Below, one piece after another: positions 58,827-64,000 of a stretch of DNA of 64,000 nucleotides. Made by a program: the position numbers and the translations under genes. Numbering within the stretch: position 1 is the stretch's first letter; every line of letters starts with the position of its first letter. The notes beneath the pieces are model-generated. The model was not told where the DNA came from. It made no database searches and saw nothing but the letters and a program-made list of their open reading frames with translations. The stretch is from Microbacterium sp. LWO13-1.2 (GTDB taxonomy: Bacteria > Actinomycetota > Actinomycetes > Actinomycetales > Microbacteriaceae), in NCBI RefSeq assembly GCF_038397725.1, contig NZ_CP151634.1, positions 2,666,001 through 2,730,000 of the forward strand. Reading direction: 5' to 3'.

Positions 58827-60040
58827 GCGCGGAATCCTTCTCCGGGCACGCGCCGGGATCGCCCTCCTTCCGGCGCCTCATCACGGGCCTCTTCTTCGCC
58901 GGTATCGCGACGTTCGCGCAGTTGTACTCGCCGCAGGCGGTGCTGCCGGCGATCGCCGATGATCTCGGCATCACCCCGGCCGCTGCCGCGCTGAGCGTCT
59001 CGGCGGCGACACTCGGACTGGCCGCCGCCGTGATCCCGTGGTCAATGGTCGCGGATCGCATCGGCCGGATCCGCGCGATGGGCATCGGCGTACTGGCGGC
59101 GACGGCGCTCGGTCTGTGTGCTCCGCTGAGCGCGGAGATCGGGGCTCTGCTCGTGCTGCGCTTCGCCGAAGGGATTGCGCTCGGTGCTGTTCCGGCGGTC
59201 GCGTTGGCGTACCTGAGTGAGGAAGTCGGCGCGCGTCATGCGGCGGCGGCAGCGGGAAGCTACATCGCGGGTACCACCGTCGGCGGACTCGTCGGTCGCA
59301 TCCTCTCCGGAGTGGTGGGCGAAGCGGCGGGATGGCGGGCAGGTATCTGGGCTGTGGCGGCGCTCTGCGCTGTGGCGGCTGCGCTGTTCCTCTGGCTCAC
59401 GCCGCGGGCGCGTGGCTTCGTGCCCCGTCGGATGCACGACGACGGTCCCAGCATCCTCACGACCCTCCTGGTGCCGCTGAGATCCGCAACACAGCTTGCG
59501 CTGTACGCACAGGGATTCCTGCTGATGGGCGCGTTCGTCGCGGTCTACAACTACCTCGGCTTCCATCTCTCGGCAGCGCCATTCCTGCTGCCGGCATGGC
59601 TCATCACATCGCTGTTCCTGGCCTATCTCGCCGGAACCGCCTCCTCGCCGTTGGCGGGGTCGCTCGCGTCGCGGCACGGGCGATATCCGGTGCTGCTCGG
59701 ATCGATCGCGTTGACATCCTGCGGTGCGGTTCTGATGCTGGTGCCGGTCGCTGCCGTCGTGCTCGTCGGTCTGGTGCTCTTCACTGCCGGTTTCTTCGGC
59801 GCTCATGCCGTTGCATCCGGCTGGGCACCCGCGGCCGTGGCCGCGGAGAGCCGCGCCCAGGCGTCGTCTCTGTACTACTTCGGCTACTACGCCGGGTCGA
59901 GCCTCTTCGGATGGGGGCTCGGTCTCGTGTTCGGTCACGAAGGATGGACCTGGTTCGTGCTTCTGGTCGTGGGGATGTGCGCGGTCGCTGCCTTCTTCGC
60001 CGTGGTCGGATTGCGCGCCGTCCCGTCCGGGCACGTCTGA
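58823..60040 (+). CDS. MFS transporter (YnfM-like, 12 helices)
   Basis: A 405-residue transporter with about twelve transmembrane helices and motif A in ADRIGRIRAMGIGVL. The start SFRRLITGLFFAGIATFAQLYSPQAVLPAIADD is typical of the YnfM/arabinose-efflux-like group. Substrate unknown. Its GTG overlaps the coaE stop, so it is translationally coupled to a housekeeping gene. Confidence 0.9.
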   Translation: MSAESFSGHAPGSPSFRRLITGLFFAGIATFAQLYSPQAVLPAIADDLGITPAAAALSVSAATLGLAAAVIPWSMVADRIGRIRAMGIGVLAATALGLCAPLSAEIGALLVLRFAEGIALGAVPAVALAYLSEEVGARHAAAAAGSYIAGTTVGGLVGRILSGVVGEAAGWRAGIWAVAALCAVAAALFLWLTPRARGFVPRRMHDDGPSILTTLLVPLRSATQLALYAQGFLLMGAFVAVYNYLGFHLSAAPFLLPAWLITSLFLAYLAGTASSPLAGSLASRHGRYPVLLGSIALTSCGAVLMLVPVAAVVLVGLVLFTAGFFGAHAVASGWAPAAVAAESRAQASSLYYFGYYAGSSLFGWGLGLVFGHEGWTWFVLLVVGMCAVAAFFAVVGLRAVPSGHV

Positions 60041-60101
60041 CGCACGCACAGAGGTTCGAGCCCGATGTGCGTCCAAGGGCCCATTCTGCAAAGGTTGCCT
60101 G

Positions 60102-60893
60102 ATGCACAAGCGCTATCTCGCCGCGTACGACGATCAGCTCCGCACGGATTCTGAGTCCGTACATGCCCTCGATACCGTGATGCACGGGCCGCTGCGTCTG
60201 TCAGTCTTTCCCGGTGGACGCGGCTTCATCAGCTATGCCGATCTCGGGGGAGCAGATGCGCAGAGGATCGGGGAACTCGTCGACGCGGCCATCGAGCACT
60301 TCCGCGCTCTGCCCGGCACGACATCGGTCGAGTGGAAGACGCGCGGGCACGATCACGCTCCAGGACTGCATGAGGCGCTCTTATCGCGTGGATTCATCGC
60401 TGAGGATCCCGAGTCGATCATGATCGGCGAGGCCGTGCTGCTCGCACATGACGTGGCAGTGCCGGAAGGCGTCGAGATCCGCCGGACGCGCAGCGACGCC
60501 GATGTCTGGGCGATGGAGGAGATGCAGGGAACGGTGTTCGAGGATCCGGATTGGCGGACGAGAGCGGAGACGACGCTGCGTCGCGTGCACGAGGACGACA
60601 CGGTGGAACTCTGGATCGCCCTCGACAGCGGACGAGTGGTGAGCGCCGGGCGTCTCGAGCCCGTCGAAGGAACCGAGTTCGCGGGCCTCTGGGGCGGCGC
60701 CACGTTGCCCGAGTGGCGCGGTCGAGGCATCTATCGCGCACTCACCGCGCAGCGGGCGCGATCCGCTCTCGCCCGCGGCAAGAGGTACCTGCAGTCGGAT
60801 TGCACGGAGTTCTCAAGACCGATCCTGGAGCGCTCCGGGCTGGTCAAGGTCTCGACGACGACTCCGTACGTGTGGACGAAGCCGGCACGCTGA
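60102..60893 (+). CDS. GNAT-family N-acetyltransferase, two-domain
   Basis: The 263 residues are longer than a single GNAT domain. The C-terminal half (about 125-263) carries the acetyl-CoA motif GGATLPEWRGRGIYRALT (RGRGI, about 203-220), and the N-terminal half looks like a degenerate copy or substrate domain. Substrate unknown. AAGG precedes ATG 60102 by about seven bases. It lies 61 bases after the MFS gene. Confidence 0.88.
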   Translation: MHKRYLAAYDDQLRTDSESVHALDTVMHGPLRLSVFPGGRGFISYADLGGADAQRIGELVDAAIEHFRALPGTTSVEWKTRGHDHAPGLHEALLSRGFIAEDPESIMIGEAVLLAHDVAVPEGVEIRRTRSDADVWAMEEMQGTVFEDPDWRTRAETTLRRVHEDDTVELWIALDSGRVVSAGRLEPVEGTEFAGLWGGATLPEWRGRGIYRALTAQRARSALARGKRYLQSDCTEFSRPILERSGLVKVSTTTPYVWTKPAR

Positions 60894-60932
60894 ACAACGG
60901 CAGTCGGTGGGTTTGTACGTATCATTCACAAT

Positions 60933-60960
60933 TTGACCCGACCCCTTCGTGATTGATAAT
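60933..60960 (+). promoter_or_regulatory. Promoter of the Tat-exported protein gene
   Basis: TTGACC (60933-60938), 16 bases, then GATAAT (60955-60960) in an A+T-rich patch. Transcription would start near 60967 and give a leader of about 160 bases. The leader contains no riboswitch that I recognise. Confidence 0.6.
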
Positions 60961-61125
60961 CTGGCGGCGGGGAGAATGTAATTCTGGGGATTCCGCGTCT
61001 GCGGTGTCAGCAACCGTTCTCGGTGCGCGCAATGATGCGCCCGTGGTCTTCGGCGAATGTGGCTGTCCATCGCGGGTGTCTTGCTGTGCGCTGACCCACG
61101 TCCGCACGCAAACGAGGAGTCCAAA

Positions 61126-61671
61126 GTGGTAGATAACAAGTCCCAGCTGTCGCGTCGCACGGTCGTCAAGGGCGCTGCGTGGTCGATACCCGTCATCGCC
61201 GTTGCGGCGTCCATGCCCCTGGCAGCCGCAAGCCTGCCGGAGGTCGGAACGAACCTCGGTCCGCTTTACGCATCGTCGGTCGACATCTCCAGCATCAACG
61301 TGAACATCGGGGCATTGCAGTTCGACTGCTACCCGGGCATGACGTCGGCTGACATCGTCACCGCGCTGGTGCACGAGATCACCTTGACGTCTACGAACGC
61401 CGCGCCTTTCGACATCTCGAACCTCATCGTTCAGGGCTTGGGCTGGACCGTCGTCGCCGGCGCGACCGCGACGAGCGTCACCATCCGCCACGTAGCCACG
61501 GATTCCACCTGTGAAGGATTCGTCCAGGGGCCGTCGCTGTACTTCAACGGACAGGTCGCGGCGACGAACAGCATCACTGTGTCGGCGCTCGCCTATAACG
61601 CCGACTTCACGGTGGCGCCGCTCATGATCCAGCCTGCGTCCGGCACCGGCGCGCTCGTCGGCCCGGCCTGA
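61126..61671 (+). CDS. Tat-exported protein of unknown function
   Basis: A 181-residue secreted protein. The N-terminus DNKSQLSRRTVVKGAAWSIP has the twin-arginine motif SRRTVVK and a hydrophobic stretch ending PLAAASLP, with a cleavage site near residue 35-38. The mature part (about 40-181) is Thr/Ser/Val-rich and probably an all-beta immunoglobulin-like surface domain, with two Cys (LQFDCYPG, DSTCEGF) that could pair. Family not recognised. GTG 61126 is chosen because GAGGAG lies six bases before it. It stands alone with its own promoter and terminator. Confidence 0.82.
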   Translation: MVDNKSQLSRRTVVKGAAWSIPVIAVAASMPLAAASLPEVGTNLGPLYASSVDISSINVNIGALQFDCYPGMTSADIVTALVHEITLTSTNAAPFDISNLIVQGLGWTVVAGATATSVTIRHVATDSTCEGFVQGPSLYFNGQVAATNSITVSALAYNADFTVAPLMIQPASGTGALVGPA

Positions 61672-61681
61672 GCAGACGCCG

Positions 61682-61720
61682 AGCGAGTCGTTCCTTCCGG
61701 GGCGGCTCGCTTTCGCGTTC
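61682..61720 (+). terminator. Terminator after the Tat-exported protein gene
   Basis: AGCGAGTCG (61682-61690) pairs with CGGCTCGCT (61703-61711), one U-G pair, and TTCGCGTTC follows. It also reaches the end of the convergent DUF4126 gene. Confidence 0.65.
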
Positions 61721-62329
61721 CTAGCCGACGGCCTGCTCGCCACGATCGGCGGCACGGCGGGCACGCCTGCGGCGAAGAAGCACGACGACGCCGATGATCA
61801 GAGCGATCAAGGCGACACCGGCGGCGATCGGGACGATGATCGCCAGCGCCGCGAGGAGGAACGATGCGCCGTCTTCGGCGGTGCTGAGCACCGGAGCCGC
61901 CAGCCCGCCGGTCGTGGCGTTCGCCGCGACGCGCGCTGTCGCCTTGACTACGTGAACGACGAGGGCGATCGCAATGCCGACGACGACAGGCACCCAGGTG
62001 TTGTCGGTGAAGAACGACGCAGGATCGGCGACGGCGACCGTCTGCGCTCCGGATCCCGCCCCGAAGGCGATACCTCCGGCGGCCGGGCGGATGATGCTCT
62101 GCACGATGTCGTTCACGGAGTCGAGCGCCGGGATCTTGTCGGCGACGATCTCCAGCAGCAGGAGGGCTCCGAGGATCCAGAGGGCGACGTCGCTGGACAG
62201 CCACGACCAGCCGGCAGGCAACGCCATCGCCGGCAGCAGGCGGTCGGCAAGGCCGAGCAGGAACAGGGGCATCCACGCGTTGAGACCAGCGGATGCGGCC
62301 AGGCTGGAGCCGATGATGAACTCGATCAC
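61721..62329 (-). CDS. DUF4126 domain-containing membrane protein
   Basis: A 202-residue integral membrane protein with about five hydrophobic helices. The start IIGSSLAASAGLNAWMPLFLLGLADRLL matches DUF4126, with the GLNAW motif. The end is basic (LLRRRRARRAADRG). Function unknown. GTG 62329 stands six bases after TAGAGT. It is divergent from uvrB with 66 bases between the starts. Confidence 0.9.
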   Translation of the reverse strand: MIEFIIGSSLAASAGLNAWMPLFLLGLADRLLPAMALPAGWSWLSSDVALWILGALLLLEIVADKIPALDSVNDIVQSIIRPAAGGIAFGAGSGAQTVAVADPASFFTDNTWVPVVVGIAIALVVHVVKATARVAANATTGGLAAPVLSTAEDGASFLLAALAIIVPIAAGVALIALIIGVVVLLRRRRARRAADRGEQAVG

Positions 62330-62335
62330 GCCACC

Positions 62336-62341
62336 ACTCTA
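62336..62341 (-). promoter_or_regulatory. Candidate -10 element for leaderless DUF4126 mRNA
   Basis: Minus-strand TAGAGT, six bases (GGTGGC), GTG 62329. Confidence 0.45.
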
Positions 62342-62383
62342 AGCGGGTCGTCAATCTCAGAGCCCAGTGTCGGAGCCCACTCG

Positions 62384-62389
62384 TAAGCT
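62384..62389 (+). promoter_or_regulatory. Candidate -10 element for leaderless uvrB mRNA
   Basis: TAAGCT, six bases (GGGATC), ATG 62396. No LexA box of the mycobacterial or Bacillus kind was seen in the 66-base gap. Confidence 0.5.
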
Positions 62390-62395
62390 GGGATC

Positions 62396-64000
<1,605 letters not shown>

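Noticed and set aside
60961..61125. A riboswitch or T-box in the long leader of the Tat-exported protein gene
   Set aside because: No conserved core of a known class and no terminator-like hairpin before the start codon could be seen by eye.

Overview
The window is high-GC actinobacterial DNA. Gene order, an aa3-bc1 respiratory supercomplex locus, a dcw cluster followed by sepF-yggT-wag31, Rv2175c-family and CU044_5270-family proteins, and the style of the proteins all point to Microbacteriaceae, most likely Microbacterium or a near relative. This is a judgement from the sequence alone; no database search was run. Almost everything is conserved core chromosome. I see no rRNA, tRNA, CRISPR, phage or insertion sequence, and no gene-free gap reaches 300 bases.

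Layout. (1) 1-8.8 kb: a truncated fatty acyl-CoA ligase, a PlsC-type acyltransferase, class II DAHP synthase, a PASTA-domain Ser/Thr kinase, a LysM cell-wall protein, an Rv2175c-type DNA-binding protein, a prenyl diphosphate synthase and a DUF3040 protein. The set resembles the Mycobacterium tuberculosis Rv2169c-Rv2187 neighbourhood. (2) 8.9-26.8 kb: the division and cell-wall cluster mraZ-rsmH-ftsL-ftsI-murF-mraY-murD-ftsW-murG-murC-ftsQ-ftsZ-yggS-sepF-yggT-wag31-lspA-rluD. Three MraZ boxes precede it, and murE is absent from its usual place. (3) 26.9-30.0 kb: a lipoprotein deacetylase, a GNAT enzyme, and an ECF-like sigma factor coupled to a CU044_5270-family membrane protein. (4) 30.1-40.3 kb: dnaE, a membrane protein, hisD, nrdR, pyrD, a DUF3043 protein, an M20 dipeptidase and erpA. 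(5) 40.3-51.4 kb: ctaC-ctaD-ctaF on the + strand and ctaE-qcrC-qcrA-qcrB on the - strand, which together encode the bc1-aa3 supercomplex. Between them sits a small accessory block (MFS pump, MarR regulator, rhodanese, GNAT, RidA). (6) 51.5-54.6 kb: trpD, an HhH-PHP protein and a 5'-3' exonuclease. (7) 54.6-56.4 kb: three poorly characterised genes, a secreted PKD-like protein and a lipoprotein among them. (8) 56.6-64 kb: rpsA, coaE, an MFS transporter, a GNAT enzyme, a Tat-exported protein, a DUF4126 protein and a truncated uvrB.

How the parts work together. Region 2 makes lipid II and assembles the divisome, while MraZ probably regulates its own operon. The PASTA kinase, the LysM protein and the divergent Rv2175c homologue next door look like a cell-wall sensing module. 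Region 5 gives the terminal branch of aerobic respiration.

No new system stands out with certainty. The most useful observations are these: many genes have a TANNNT -10 element 6-8 bases before the start codon, which suggests leaderless mRNA and resolves several starts; murE is missing; a PASTA-type kinase occupies the pknL position beside its probable substrate gene; a 4 x 9 bp repeat lies between the LysM and Rv2175c-type genes; and a MarR operator overlaps two divergent promoters.
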